A DNA stretch of 30,142 nucleotides from Candidatus Saccharimonadia bacterium (GCA_023262335.1 JALRBE010000011.1:1-30142), one strand, 5' to 3'; numbered from the stretch's first letter, positions 7,205-15,406 are shown. Notes: generated by a model from the letters alone, not told the origin. A program made the numbers and translations.

Positions 7205-8353
7205 ATGCAGGGCATCGCGCAACTGTACGGACGGCTCGGTCCCGGTCACGGTGACCAGTACGTTTCCGAACTGCTCCGGCGCACCTACGATGGCCTGCGC
7301 GAAGCGTCGGCCCGATTCGAGTACGCCAAGAACCACTACGTTCCCGACCATGTGTCAGCGTATTCCGCGCCGTTCCCGCACATGACGCTGCTGCACGCCG
7401 ATTGGCTTGCGGTGACGTACTGGGAAATGGCCGTCGCGTTCTTGGACGCCTCCGTCGTCGCTTGGCAAGCAGCCGACCAGCTGCCGCAAAGCGTCTACGA
7501 GTACGGCGACAACCTGTGCGACCAAGGCAGCGCGTTCGACCTGGCGGCCATCCGGCTGACCAGCGAATACGAAGCCAAGGGCAAGATTGTCATGTCGCCG
7601 CTGGCATCGCTGCTCGACATGCCCGTCACGCCGGGCGAAGTGGATGGCCTTTGGGCCGCCTGCCTGGCAGTGGTGGAGCGCGTCAGCAAAGACATGCGCC
7701 TGAACGCGGACAAGTCCGTGCCACGGCGCATGCAAGGTGTTCATCAAGAGCTCGAACGCAGCCTCAAGCCGCATTTCGACATCGTGCCCATGCTCAAGCG
7801 CCAATGGTCCGCAACGACCATGAGCGACAACAAGCGGCACATCGCCGGCGAGCTGTACAAGCACGTCCGCGACATGTTCGAGATCGGCCAGAAGCTGTGG
7901 GCGCCGTACATGATCGGCCGCGACTACAACGAGGCCCTCAAGCGCCAGACCACGCTCGCCGAACTCTCCGAAGAGCTGGACCCGTGGATCCTGACCGATC
8001 CGTCCAAGCGCAAGGAGCTGGAAGGCAAATCCGAAACCGCCAGCCAACTGGTAAAGTTTTGGGAGAGCCTGCACAGCAGGGGAGAAGTGGTCGCGCTCGC
8101 CAACGAAGTACGGTGCGCGCTCGACAGCAAACACCTGCGACGGCGCGGCAACCGGGGCTACCCGAGCGTGCCGTGGGCGTCACAGTACCTCGTACGCAAG
8201 CCGATCGCGTTCGGCACGCGAACGTTCGAAACGGGCCATCTGTGCACGTTCTACATCACGCAGAACGAAGACGGCGAATCGGTAGTTGAAGTACGCCGCT
8301 CAGGCAAGCTGACCAGCATTCTGGACTTGCTTGGCGCCTACGGCACACCGTGA
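7205..8353 (+). CDS. Unknown protein of the Ter island
   Basis: This 382-residue soluble protein has no family I recognise. Helix-forming sequence dominates the first 300 residues (SELLRRTYDGLREASARFEYAKNHY region, aromatic-rich HADWLAVTYWEMA, LSEELDPWIL). The last 80 residues look more beta-like (RKPIAFGTRTF, HLCTFYITQ, ESVVEVRRSG). There is no signal peptide or membrane helix. ATG 7205 has the site AAAGGAGA. It is a single-gene transcript with its own promoter and terminator between telA and a terD. Its place inside the island suggests a role in the same stress response; nothing in the sequence says which. Confidence 0.85.
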   Translation: MQGIAQLYGRLGPGHGDQYVSELLRRTYDGLREASARFEYAKNHYVPDHVSAYSAPFPHMTLLHADWLAVTYWEMAVAFLDASVVAWQAADQLPQSVYEYGDNLCDQGSAFDLAAIRLTSEYEAKGKIVMSPLASLLDMPVTPGEVDGLWAACLAVVERVSKDMRLNADKSVPRRMQGVHQELERSLKPHFDIVPMLKRQWSATTMSDNKRHIAGELYKHVRDMFEIGQKLWAPYMIGRDYNEALKRQTTLAELSEELDPWILTDPSKRKELEGKSETASQLVKFWESLHSRGEVVALANEVRCALDSKHLRRRGNRGYPSVPWASQYLVRKPIAFGTRTFETGHLCTFYITQNEDGESVVEVRRSGKLTSILDLLGAYGTP

Positions 8354-8362
8354 AAGCCTACA

Positions 8363-8399
8363 GGGCAAGCGGGAGCATCAGCTCCTGCTTGCCCTTTTT
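8363..8399 (+). terminator. Intrinsic terminator of 7205-8353
   Basis: A 14-bp stem with a 4-base loop (8363-8376 with 8381-8394) is followed by TTTTT. Confidence 0.92.
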
Positions 8400-8452
8400 A
8401 ATTTGCCCGGCCAATCAAAAAACGCCGTACGGCGCAAAATTATCGTGAATTG

Positions 8453-8486
8453 AAAAGTCCCCGTAGCAGCAACGCTGCTCGGGGAC
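8453..8486 (-). terminator. Intrinsic terminator of the terD at 8498-9088
   Basis: On the minus strand GTCCCCG.AGCAGC pairs with GCTGCT.CGGGGAC-type sequence and is followed by TTTTC, just after the stop. Confidence 0.8.
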
Positions 8487-8497
8487 GAAGGCGGACC

Positions 8498-9088
8498 TTA
8501 GACGCTGACGCCGAAGTCCTTGGCGATGCCGGCCAGGCCGGAGCTGTAGCCCTGGCCGATGGCCCGGAACTTCCAGTCCGCGCCGTTGCGGTAGACCTCG
8601 CCGAAGACCAGCGCGGTCTCGGTCGAGGCGTCCTCGCCCAGGTCGAACCGGGCGATCTCGCTGCCGTCGGCCTTGTTCAGTACGCGGATGTACGCGTTCT
8701 GCACCTGTCCGAACGTCAGTCCGTTGGTCTCCGACTCGTAGATCGAGACGGCCGCCTTGATGGACTGCACGTCGGCGCCGAGGGCGGCCAGGTTGACGGT
8801 GATCGTCTCGTCGTCGCCGTCGCCGTCGCCGGTGCGGTTGTCGCCGCCGTAGACGACGTTGCCGTCGGGGGACGTCGCGTTGTTGTAGAACACGAAGTGC
8901 GCGTCCGACAGGACCTTGCCCGTGTCGCCGGTCACCAGCGCGCTGGCATCCAGGTCGAACTTGGTGCCGTCCGTGGTCCGCGCGTCCCAGCCGAGGCCGA
9001 TGACCACGTCGGTCAGCACGCCTCCACCGGCGGCCGAGACCTCTTTGGTCAGGCTGACATTCGAACCCTTGGTGAGGCTAACGCCCAT
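8498..9088 (-). CDS. terD: Canonical TerD calcium-binding stress protein
   Basis: This 196-residue TerD protein keeps every family landmark: SLTKGSNVSLTK, VIGLGWD, FDLDASAL, GDNRTG followed by DGDGDDE, TFGQVQNAYIRV and WKFRAIGQGY. Both calcium segments are intact, and it is the most typical TerD in the window. ATG 9088 is preceded by AAAGGGTGG. It has its own promoter (9148-9176) and terminator, so it can be expressed separately from the three-gene terD operon. Confidence 0.93.
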   Translation of the reverse strand: MGVSLTKGSNVSLTKEVSAAGGGVLTDVVIGLGWDARTTDGTKFDLDASALVTGDTGKVLSDAHFVFYNNATSPDGNVVYGGDNRTGDGDGDDETITVNLAALGADVQSIKAAVSIYESETNGLTFGQVQNAYIRVLNKADGSEIARFDLGEDASTETALVFGEVYRNGADWKFRAIGQGYSSGLAGIAKDFGVSV

Positions 9089-9120
9089 GTTGATTCCACC
9101 CTTTCAACGGTGTGTATCTG

Positions 9121-9176
9121 CAGTCTGTCTCTCAGACTGACATTATGACTATAAACTATTTGTACAAATAATGCAA
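9121..9176 (-). promoter_or_regulatory. Promoter and 5' hairpin of the single terD
   Basis: TTGCAT (9176-9171), a 17-bp spacer and TATAGT (9153-9148) predict a start near 9141. A perfect 7-bp CAGTCTG/CAGACTG hairpin (9139-9121) lies at the 5' end of the transcript. Confidence 0.82.
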
Positions 9177-9202
9177 GTATATTTTGAAACTTTTTTACAA
9201 AA

Positions 9203-9261
9203 AGAAAAGGGCCCGCCAGCGCGGGGTACCGAACGAATCGGTACCCGTTGCTAGCGAGCCT
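9203..9261 (-). terminator. Terminator repeat copy 1 (after terY-like gene)
   Basis: On the minus strand a long stem built on GGGTACCGAT/CGGTACCC and GCTAGC/GCTGGC arms is followed by a CTTTTCTTT tail. It is almost identical to the copy at 10115-10170. Confidence 0.85.
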
Positions 9262-9279
9262 GTGGTGATGAAAGGACGA

Positions 9280-10002
9280 TCAGACCGTGACGACGCCCGC
9301 CTTGCGGGCGGCCGGCAGCCACTTGCCGAAGAACTCTTCGATGGTCTTGCCGTAGAACTCGTCGTCCGACAGCGCCTGGCTGTTGTTGACGTCGAACAGG
9401 CCGACGTTGTCCAGCTTGCGACCACCCATGGTGTCTAGCTGCTCCAGGAACTTCGGCGAGTAGCCGAGGCCCATGAACTGCCAGAAGATCGGCTCGCCGG
9501 AAGCGCCGATCAGCTCCTGCTGGATCTTGCGCTCGTTGCGCGTCTCACCGTCGGTGACGAAGATGACGAACACCGGCGGCTTGCCCTTGGCGGTCATCCC
9601 ATTGCGGTGCGCGAACTGGCGGATGCTCTGGATGCAGGGCAGGTAGTCGGTACCGCCCATGCGGTTACGGCTTGCCCAGTTGTCCACGAAGCCGCGGTAG
9701 TTCTGCTCGCTGACGACCTCGGGGTTGAAGACGTTGCCGTGGAAGAAGAACGTCTGGATGTCGCCGTCGTCGTCGAGGCCGCTCAGGCTCAATGCCAGAG
9801 CGCGCTCCACGAGCTCCTGGACCTCGCTGGGCTCGCCGTGGCGAGACCGGTAGCGATGTTCCATGCTGCCGCTGAAGTCCAGCGCCAGGATGACCTGCGC
9901 GGTCAGCTCACCGAGGTCATTGCCGCGGGCCTCCTCCTTCTTCAGCAAGCTGATGAGGGCACCCGTGGCGTTCTCGGTGCGCTTCTCGAGCGAAATAGCC
10001 AT
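9280..10002 (-). CDS. VWA-domain protein (TerY/TerF-like)
   Basis: This 240-residue protein is mostly a von Willebrand A domain. The metal-ion-dependent adhesion site is visible as DFSGSM at residues 42-47, with the later GGTDY threonine and the VTDGET aspartate. The N terminus MAISLEKR resembles the SLEKG opening of the neighbouring TerD proteins. VWA proteins of this type are fixed partners of TerD in Ter systems and probably act as metal-dependent scaffolds with MoxR ATPases. ATG 10002 follows AAAGGAC; a longer frame start at 10050 lacks such a site. It is expressed from its own promoter with a leader shared with the next gene upstream. Confidence 0.88.
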   Translation of the reverse strand: MAISLEKRTENATGALISLLKKEEARGNDLGELTAQVILALDFSGSMEHRYRSRHGEPSEVQELVERALALSLSGLDDDGDIQTFFFHGNVFNPEVVSEQNYRGFVDNWASRNRMGGTDYLPCIQSIRQFAHRNGMTAKGKPPVFVIFVTDGETRNERKIQQELIGASGEPIFWQFMGLGYSPKFLEQLDTMGGRKLDNVGLFDVNNSQALSDDEFYGKTIEEFFGKWLPAARKAGVVTV

Positions 10003-10023
10003 GTGGTTTGTCCTTTCATGTAC

Positions 10024-10096
10024 AAGTAGTTGGTACCCTTGATGGCACACGACTCCTACTTAATAATATTTTAACATTTTATTCAAAAATATGCAA
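10024..10096 (-). promoter_or_regulatory. Promoter and conserved leader of the VWA gene
   Basis: TTGCAT (10096-10091), a 17-bp spacer and TAAAAT (10073-10068) put the start at about 10061, where a 6-bp AAGTAG/CTACTT stem (10061-10024) begins. The roughly 50-base leader closely matches that at 10885-10921. Confidence 0.8.
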
Positions 10097-10114
10097 TAGC
10101 TTCACAACGCAAAA

Positions 10115-10170
10115 GAAAAAGCCCGCCAGCGCGGGGTACCGAACGAATCGGTACCCGTTGCTAGCGGGCT
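10115..10170 (-). terminator. Terminator repeat copy 2 (after TerD-like gene)
   Basis: The core 10121-10170 is nearly base-for-base the same as the terminator at 9211-9260 (differences only at the outer stem), followed on the minus strand by TTTTTCTTTT. This copy has a slightly better paired base (GCCCGC/GCGGGC). Confidence 0.88.
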
Positions 10171-10178
10171 ATGCCCGG

Positions 10179-10865
10179 CTACTTGTAGACGTTCACCGGG
10201 CCGGCGTCCATCACCACCACGCCGTCGGCGCGCAGCCCCGGGCGGTGCTCGCTGCCCCTACGGCTGTAGAGTTCGAGCGCGTCGATGACGACGCCGTCGG
10301 GGGTGTTCCGGATGATACCGGGCACGCAGGTGTAGATGCCGTCGTCGCGGTTGGCGTTCTTGGCCTCGATCTCGACGCGCGTGCCGGCGCCGTTGTCGAT
10401 CGCCAGCGACACCTTGTAGCGGTGAAACGACCCGCTGCCGTTGCTCTGCGCCGAGTAGGCGACGGGCACGACGGCGGCGATCTCGGGGGTCAGGCGGATC
10501 TCCAGCACCTCCACGGCGAAACTGCCCGTGGGGCGGGTGATGTCACCCTGGTGACGCACCGCGCCGTTCGCGACCGAGAGCGTGAAGCCCTCCGGGTCGT
10601 CCTTGGTGCCGAACGTCGACACCGTCTCGACGTGGCCGTCCTTGAACAGGACGAGCGCGTAGACGTCGTAGTCGGTGCCGGACTTCCAGCTGACGGTAGC
10701 CAGGATCTCCTGGGTCTTCTCGATGCTGACCCGCTGGCCCTTCTCGAGGCTGATCCTGCCGGTCTTCTTGCCGAGGTCGACCTTGGGCGCCTCGGTGGCG
10801 GGAGCGGCCGGAGCCGGGGGAGCGGGAGCGGGAGCGACGGTCTTGTTCTTGCCGAAGATGCCCAT
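10179..10865 (-). CDS. Divergent TerD-like domain protein
   Basis: This 228-residue protein has a short N-terminal MGIFGKNK, a Pro/Ala linker (about residues 10-30) and then a TerD-like domain. The opening RISLEKGQRVSIEK and YDVYALVLFKDG align with the TerD SLxKG and FDLDA regions. The GDN/acidic calcium loop is not present in recognisable form, so one or both metal sites are probably lost. Proteins of this divergent sort occur beside canonical TerD and VWA genes and may act as adaptors. ATG 10865 is preceded by AAAGG. No clear terminator separates it from the upstream VWA-peptidase gene, so readthrough from the moxR operon is possible. Confidence 0.78.
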   Translation of the reverse strand: MGIFGKNKTVAPAPAPPAPAAPATEAPKVDLGKKTGRISLEKGQRVSIEKTQEILATVSWKSGTDYDVYALVLFKDGHVETVSTFGTKDDPEGFTLSVANGAVRHQGDITRPTGSFAVEVLEIRLTPEIAAVVPVAYSAQSNGSGSFHRYKVSLAIDNGAGTRVEIEAKNANRDDGIYTCVPGIIRNTPDGVVIDALELYSRRGSEHRPGLRADGVVVMDAGPVNVYK

Positions 10866-10884
10866 GTCGTAACCTTTCAGGAAC

Positions 10885-10958
10885 AAGTAGCTGGCACCCG
10901 ATTGGCGCGCGACTTCTACTCGGTTACATACTTTAACACTTTATTATATATAACGCAA
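10885..10958 (-). promoter_or_regulatory. Promoter and conserved leader of the TerD-like gene
   Basis: TTGCGT (10958-10953), a 17-bp spacer and TAAAGT (10935-10930) predict a start near 10922. The AGTAG/CTACT stem (10920-10886) and the sequence blocks AGTCG, GCCA, CTACTTGT and TGAAAGG are shared with the leader at 10024-10061. Confidence 0.78.
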
Positions 10959-10970
10959 TATTATGGTCGA

Positions 10971-12845
10971 TTATTCACCAGCGTAGCGATCGGTCACGCG
11001 TCGCACCTGCGCCTTGAGGTAGGTAGGCAGCTGTGCCACGTCGGACACATGCGAATACGTTGGCACCACGGGCGGCGTGCCAGGGGAGAGTAATATGTAC
11101 TGACAGACGTTGTAGGACGCGAATCGCTTGGCACTTGCAAGCGCTTCTTGCGCCCGCTGCGTGTCGGAAAACGAGCCGTCGCTCAGTACATACACAAGTT
11201 GTGTCCTGGCCGGGTCCTTCGTAGCACTCTTAATAGTTTCCTCGAGCGCGCCCGCCACCATGGTCGAGCCGCTGGCCGCGCGCAAAATGGTCGAGAACGC
11301 CGTGCCTTTGGAGGTGGGGTCAACCGTGAACGAAAGGGGGCTGACCACCTTGGCACTGGCCCCGAACGCGATGGTTTGCAGGCGCACGTCGGGCGAACCG
11401 GCCATGGGGTTTTGCTTCAAAGCGGTGCGCCGAGCCAATTCCAAGCCTTCCGCGAGCACCACGTAGCAGGCGGCCGCGGCTTCCGCCTTCGCTCCTCGCA
11501 TGGAGCCGCTGACATCCACTAGCAAATGCACGTCGAGCCCGCTGAACACGAACCCTTCTTTTTTCGATATCGTCTCGATCGGCCGCCAAATCACTGGCTC
11601 TTCGTCTTCGGTGGCCATGACGGCGCGGAATAGGTCGCGCGGCGACAGCCTGCCACCCCTGGTTGCCGGATGGCGGCGGTAGCGCGGGCTCGTGAACTCC
11701 AGTTCCGGCAACGCGAGTGATTGGAATATGCGGCTCACAGCAATGATTTCGTTCTTGTATTTGTCGAGGGCGTCGAGGTAGAGCGTGGCGTCACTCCGGT
11801 CAAGCGACAATTCCGCGGCGATCCTGCCGGCCATTTCGCTGGCGCTCTGGCCTTGCTCCTTACCGCCCGGCTGCGCAGCGGCCTGTTCGGCCAGTACCTC
11901 CGCCATAGCCTCGCCGGCTTGTTGGATGGCGTCGGCCACTTCGTCGCCGGCACCCGAGCCAGCACCGTCCTCGGCGCCATGAGCGTGCTCGTGATCGCCG
12001 TGCGCCGCGGCTTCGTAGGCCTCGTAAATGTCTTCGGCCATACCGCCAGCACCTTGCTGCGGATCACCCTGACTACCGCCGGGTTCTCCCGGTTCTTGCT
12101 GCCGGTCCGCCTTGTCTTCGTCGAGCAGCGACCGATACACCGGCAAGATGTGCTGCGTCGCGGCGTCGCGCCGTTCGACGAACCCGGTGCGCGGCAGCGA
12201 CAACCTGTCCATGAGCGTGCGGCGCCTGCGCGTCGTCCAACCTTTTTGCGGCGGATCGATCGACTTCAGCGCTTCTTCTACCGCAGGGTCAAGCGTGACC
12301 GCACGATCCGGCGTGACGTTCCGGAGCAGCAGCCCGTACATGAACTGAATATGCTTGGGCAGTGTCGACAAATCGTCGTCAGGAAAAAGATTGTCGCGGT
12401 AGACCTCGGAGGTGATCGAGTTGAGAAGGGGAATGCCCCGCAGGCGGCGGTTGATGACCGCGTCGTCGAGCACGTTCCAAAAGAACGCGTCGGCGGGCGT
12501 CATTTCCTTCAGGCGCTCGCGGGTGTTCGTCGGCTGCATGTAATCTTCCACGTGCCCAAGCTCGTGGCAAATGCCGTACAGCGAGTACGCCTCGGGGTCG
12601 CTGACCACCGAATCCGTGTCGGCGCCGGTCGCGTCCTTCAATTCTTTCGGCCGCAACATGTCGGGGTCGACGTGCATGACCACCGACTGCTCCTTGCGCT
12701 CGGTCGCCCAGCCGCCACCTTTGTTCAGCTCGATGCGCAGGTTGCCGTAGCCGAATATGCGCGCCACGCGGTTGGCCGTTTCCACGATCTGGCGGTCGGC
12801 TTCGTTGCTACGTTCAGGGTTCGGTCTCGGCTCCATATGCGTCAT
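10971..12845 (-). CDS. HELGH-motif putative zinc peptidase fused to a VWA domain
   Basis: This 624-residue two-part protein has a zincin-type HELGH motif at residues 94-98, followed by a WNVLDDAVINRR helix, which suggests a metallopeptidase-like N-terminal domain. Residues about 245-335 are an acidic, Gly/Gln-rich linker with a His-rich patch (HGDHEHAHG). A VWA domain fills about 436-624, with DVSGSM at 444-449 and LSDGSF later. The pairing with an adjacent MoxR-type AAA ATPase resembles MoxR/VWA chaperone pairs such as CbbQ/CbbO and NorQ/NorD. The ATG overlaps the previous stop (ATGA), so it is translationally coupled. It is cytosolic. Whether the HELGH site is active is not shown. Confidence 0.85.
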   Translation of the reverse strand: MTHMEPRPNPERSNEADRQIVETANRVARIFGYGNLRIELNKGGGWATERKEQSVVMHVDPDMLRPKELKDATGADTDSVVSDPEAYSLYGICHELGHVEDYMQPTNTRERLKEMTPADAFFWNVLDDAVINRRLRGIPLLNSITSEVYRDNLFPDDDLSTLPKHIQFMYGLLLRNVTPDRAVTLDPAVEEALKSIDPPQKGWTTRRRRTLMDRLSLPRTGFVERRDAATQHILPVYRSLLDEDKADRQQEPGEPGGSQGDPQQGAGGMAEDIYEAYEAAAHGDHEHAHGAEDGAGSGAGDEVADAIQQAGEAMAEVLAEQAAAQPGGKEQGQSASEMAGRIAAELSLDRSDATLYLDALDKYKNEIIAVSRIFQSLALPELEFTSPRYRRHPATRGGRLSPRDLFRAVMATEDEEPVIWRPIETISKKEGFVFSGLDVHLLVDVSGSMRGAKAEAAAACYVVLAEGLELARRTALKQNPMAGSPDVRLQTIAFGASAKVVSPLSFTVDPTSKGTAFSTILRAASGSTMVAGALEETIKSATKDPARTQLVYVLSDGSFSDTQRAQEALASAKRFASYNVCQYILLSPGTPPVVPTYSHVSDVAQLPTYLKAQVRRVTDRYAGE

Positions 12846-13720
12846 GTCTTCACGATTGTATGATAATGCGGAACGTCAATCTGCATGGTATTGATATTAT
12901 TCACCCGGCAGAACGCCTCGTTAGGGCGGGGGACGTTCTCGATCTTCACTTTGCTCGCCGTCAGGTTGCCGCCAATGATGCCTCCGAGGTTTTCGATGCG
13001 TATGTCGCAGTTCTTGGCGTCTTCGAACGATCCGTTACGTATGGTCGTGCCGTAGCTGTTGGTGAAAGTCTTGTCGGAGCTGAGGGTTCCGGTAACCTCA
13101 AAGTTGCAGCGTTCGGCCCCAATGCCTATGAATCCGTCTTCCGTCACGTCGCCTTCGATCGTCACGCGTGAGAACCGGGCGTTTTTGGCGAGCGTCCCGC
13201 TCACGTCGCCCCGTATGGTCAGGTCGAGCAATTTGCAATCCGTGAACAATTCGAGCCCTGTCGTTTTCGTCAGCCAATCGGGCAGGGTGATATCGAGCTT
13301 CGACAGCGTGCGCGCGGAATAGCCCTGCGCGGCGCGCTCCTTATGAACGGTCTGATTGATGAAGACGTTGAGTTTGGTAGAGACCAGCTCCGGTATGCCG
13401 CCCCATCCGAGCGAAAACGGCGAGTCTTCAAGGCCGTCGAGCACTTCCTGGATAATTTTCGTGTCGTCGCAATCCGGCGGGTTTTGCAGCCGGGTGATTT
13501 CGCCCAGCAGCACGCCGCACATGAAGTCGCAAACCGCCACGGCCCGGGGGCTCAGCGCGTTGTTATTCCTGGCGGTTTCGGGAACCGGTGCGGTTTTCGC
13601 GGCCTCCGCGAGTACCCGGCCGCCCATGGGCCGGCGCAGCGATTCCACATCGAAACTCGGAACGGGAACGACGTTTTCGTTGTCGAACGGATTGTACAGT
13701 TCGTTCTCGTCGCGCGCCAT
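12842..13720 (-). CDS. Beta-helix-like protein between MoxR and VWA genes
   Basis: This 292-residue protein is not matched to a named family. The first 100 residues are irregular, with a helical part around PRAVAVCDFMCGVLLGEI. From about residue 150 short beta-like repeats appear (LTIRGDVSG, VTIEGDVTED, NFEVTGTLSS, IRIENLGGIIG, LTASKVKIENV) in the rhythm of a right-handed beta-helix or polymer-forming fold. It starts two bases after the moxR stop with GAGGA as binding site and overlaps the next gene by four bases, so the three products are probably made in fixed ratio and may form one complex. A scaffold or substrate-adaptor role is inference. Confidence 0.85.
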   Translation of the reverse strand: MARDENELYNPFDNENVVPVPSFDVESLRRPMGGRVLAEAAKTAPVPETARNNNALSPRAVAVCDFMCGVLLGEITRLQNPPDCDDTKIIQEVLDGLEDSPFSLGWGGIPELVSTKLNVFINQTVHKERAAQGYSARTLSKLDITLPDWLTKTTGLELFTDCKLLDLTIRGDVSGTLAKNARFSRVTIEGDVTEDGFIGIGAERCNFEVTGTLSSDKTFTNSYGTTIRNGSFEDAKNCDIRIENLGGIIGGNLTASKVKIENVPRPNEAFCRVNNINTMQIDVPHYHTIVKT

Positions 13721-13722
13721 GG

Positions 13723-15231
13723 CTACGTCCTCAGCAGTTGCGCGACGGCTTGTTCGTCAAGTTCGCCCTTGGCGCTCATCATGCGGATCACGTCGAACAT
13801 TTGCAAGCGGTCGGCACGGTGTTGCATGCCGGCAATGGTCGAGTAGGCAACGCCGCGAACGCCCGCCGCCGTGTCGTACGGGTTGATGCCGCTCGCTACT
13901 TCGGACAATATGTCGACCATCTTGCGCGGCGAAATGCAGTCGCTCATGCGGGGCTCGTCGTCGTCGAGCAAGCTCGCCGTGGCACTACCTGGCAGTCCCG
14001 CCGCAACGTCGCGGGCCGGTTTGCTATACAGTTGCTGCGACGCGTGCGCCACTTTGGCGAGCCAGGCAGCGTCGTCCGGCGAAACGCGCGGGTTCTGGAT
14101 GCCTTTGGCCGAGATAGTGAACGTGTACGCCAGGCGGGTCAGGGCTTCAGGCAGATCGCTGATGATCTGCGCGTCGCCGTCGGGGTATTCCACCGGGATG
14201 ATGTCAAAACGGTCGCGGAACGCCGGGTCCAGCGCGGCGCGCGAGCGGTAGCGGTTGCTTGCTTCGTTGGCGGTCGCGAACACGCAAAAGCCTTGGGCGA
14301 TGGTAATTTGCCGGGTTGGGTCTTCTTGGATGGTAATTTTGTCGCCAGGCTTTTTGAGCAGAATGTCTTGCAAACGCATGGCAATGGCCGGGTCAATGAG
14401 GTTGACTTCGTCGATGACGAGCGGCACGCCTTGTTCCATGCACTCGATGATGATGCCCGGTTCGAACTCGGTCACGCTGGCGCCGTTTTCTTCTTTGAGC
14501 AGCACTTTGCCAATGAACTCGTCTTTCATCATGCTGCCGTCGCCGCTAATAATGCGCGGCACGCCGTCGTGGGCGAACATGCCCGACACGAACCGTGCCG
14601 CCTGCGTTTTGGCGATGCCTTTGTCGCCGATCAGCAGGGTAGAGCGGCCCATGCTCGCGTTAGCGCACAAGGTCGTCACGGTCTCGCACATAGCCTCGTC
14701 GAACAGGATGCCGTGCTCGCCAAGGGTTTCGCGGTCGACCATCGCCAGGCCGAAGACCGACATTTTGGCGTTCACGCCGCCCGATTCGATGGATTCGTTC
14801 GCGTCGCGGATCGCGTCGATCATGCGGTCACTGTAGGTCTCGACCTCCACGTCGGTCAGTTGGCGGCCATTTTGTGCCGCTTCGGCGTACTTGGTCCACA
14901 AGCTCATGCGCGCGGCGAATATGGCGCTGTACGCGCCATGCGCGATTCCAAGCTCGTTGCCCTGGGTATTCAGGGCATTGTGGACCGTCCGGGCCGCTTT
15001 GAGCGTGCGCGACAACGTGGTCGCGGCAGCTTCGGCGAGTTCACGGTCGCTCGCGGTCGCAAGGTGATCGATCGGCCCGTCGATCTTTTCGGGCCATTCG
15101 CAGTCGTCCTCGGCGTACGATTCTCCGGTCAGGCTGTCGAGGAGCAAGCAATACTTGCCGCATTCCTTCGAATGCAAGCAGTTCACGCCATCCCTTTTGT
15201 CCTTCCCGAATCGGTTTTCCAAAGACGTCAT
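13723..15231 (-). CDS. MoxR-type AAA+ ATPase with N-terminal cysteine cluster
   Basis: This 502-residue protein has a single AAA+ domain in its centre: Walker A GDKGIAKT (202-209), Walker B LVIDE (271-275), sensor 1 ATANE (319-323) and the arginine-finger segment LDPAFRDRF (about 335-343). It fits the MoxR class that works with VWA partners to remodel proteins or insert metals. The N terminus carries Cys18, Cys24 and Cys28 (C-x5-C-x3-C), a possible metal or redox site. ATG 15231 has no ribosome binding site, and the -10 box ends seven bases before it, so the mRNA is probably leaderless. It heads the operon with the beta-helix and HELGH-VWA genes. Confidence 0.88.
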   Translation of the reverse strand: MTSLENRFGKDKRDGVNCLHSKECGKYCLLLDSLTGESYAEDDCEWPEKIDGPIDHLATASDRELAEAAATTLSRTLKAARTVHNALNTQGNELGIAHGAYSAIFAARMSLWTKYAEAAQNGRQLTDVEVETYSDRMIDAIRDANESIESGGVNAKMSVFGLAMVDRETLGEHGILFDEAMCETVTTLCANASMGRSTLLIGDKGIAKTQAARFVSGMFAHDGVPRIISGDGSMMKDEFIGKVLLKEENGASVTEFEPGIIIECMEQGVPLVIDEVNLIDPAIAMRLQDILLKKPGDKITIQEDPTRQITIAQGFCVFATANEASNRYRSRAALDPAFRDRFDIIPVEYPDGDAQIISDLPEALTRLAYTFTISAKGIQNPRVSPDDAAWLAKVAHASQQLYSKPARDVAAGLPGSATASLLDDDEPRMSDCISPRKMVDILSEVASGINPYDTAAGVRGVAYSTIAGMQHRADRLQMFDVIRMMSAKGELDEQAVAQLLRT

Positions 15232-15238
15232 TGTTATT

Positions 15239-15267
15239 ACAATAGAAGTATTTTTACACCGTGTCAA
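15239..15267 (-). promoter_or_regulatory. Leaderless promoter of moxR
   Basis: TTGACA (15267-15262), a 17-bp spacer and TATTGT (15244-15239) place transcription initiation at the A of the ATG (15231). Confidence 0.78.
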
Positions 15268-15318
15268 TTACTTTTCACAGCCTCATTACCGCAAATCTTA
15301 ATGAATTTGAAACTAATA

Positions 15319-15386
15319 TTGACAATACAGTATAAAAGATTGTAATATAATTAACGTGTTTCTCGGCGCAAAAGAGCACCGACACG
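15319..15386 (+). promoter_or_regulatory. Promoter and 5' hairpin of the split TerD-like locus
   Basis: TTGACA (15319-15324), an 18-bp spacer and TAATAT (15343-15348) predict a start near 15355. A CGTGT/ACACG stem with inner CGG/CCG (15355-15386) begins there. Confidence 0.75.
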
Positions 15387-15406
15387 ACAGAGTGGAGTAC
15401 CTACAC

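Noticed and set aside
11721..12863. 380-residue plus-strand ORF
   Set aside because: Antisense to the HELGH-VWA gene; no ribosome site or domain.
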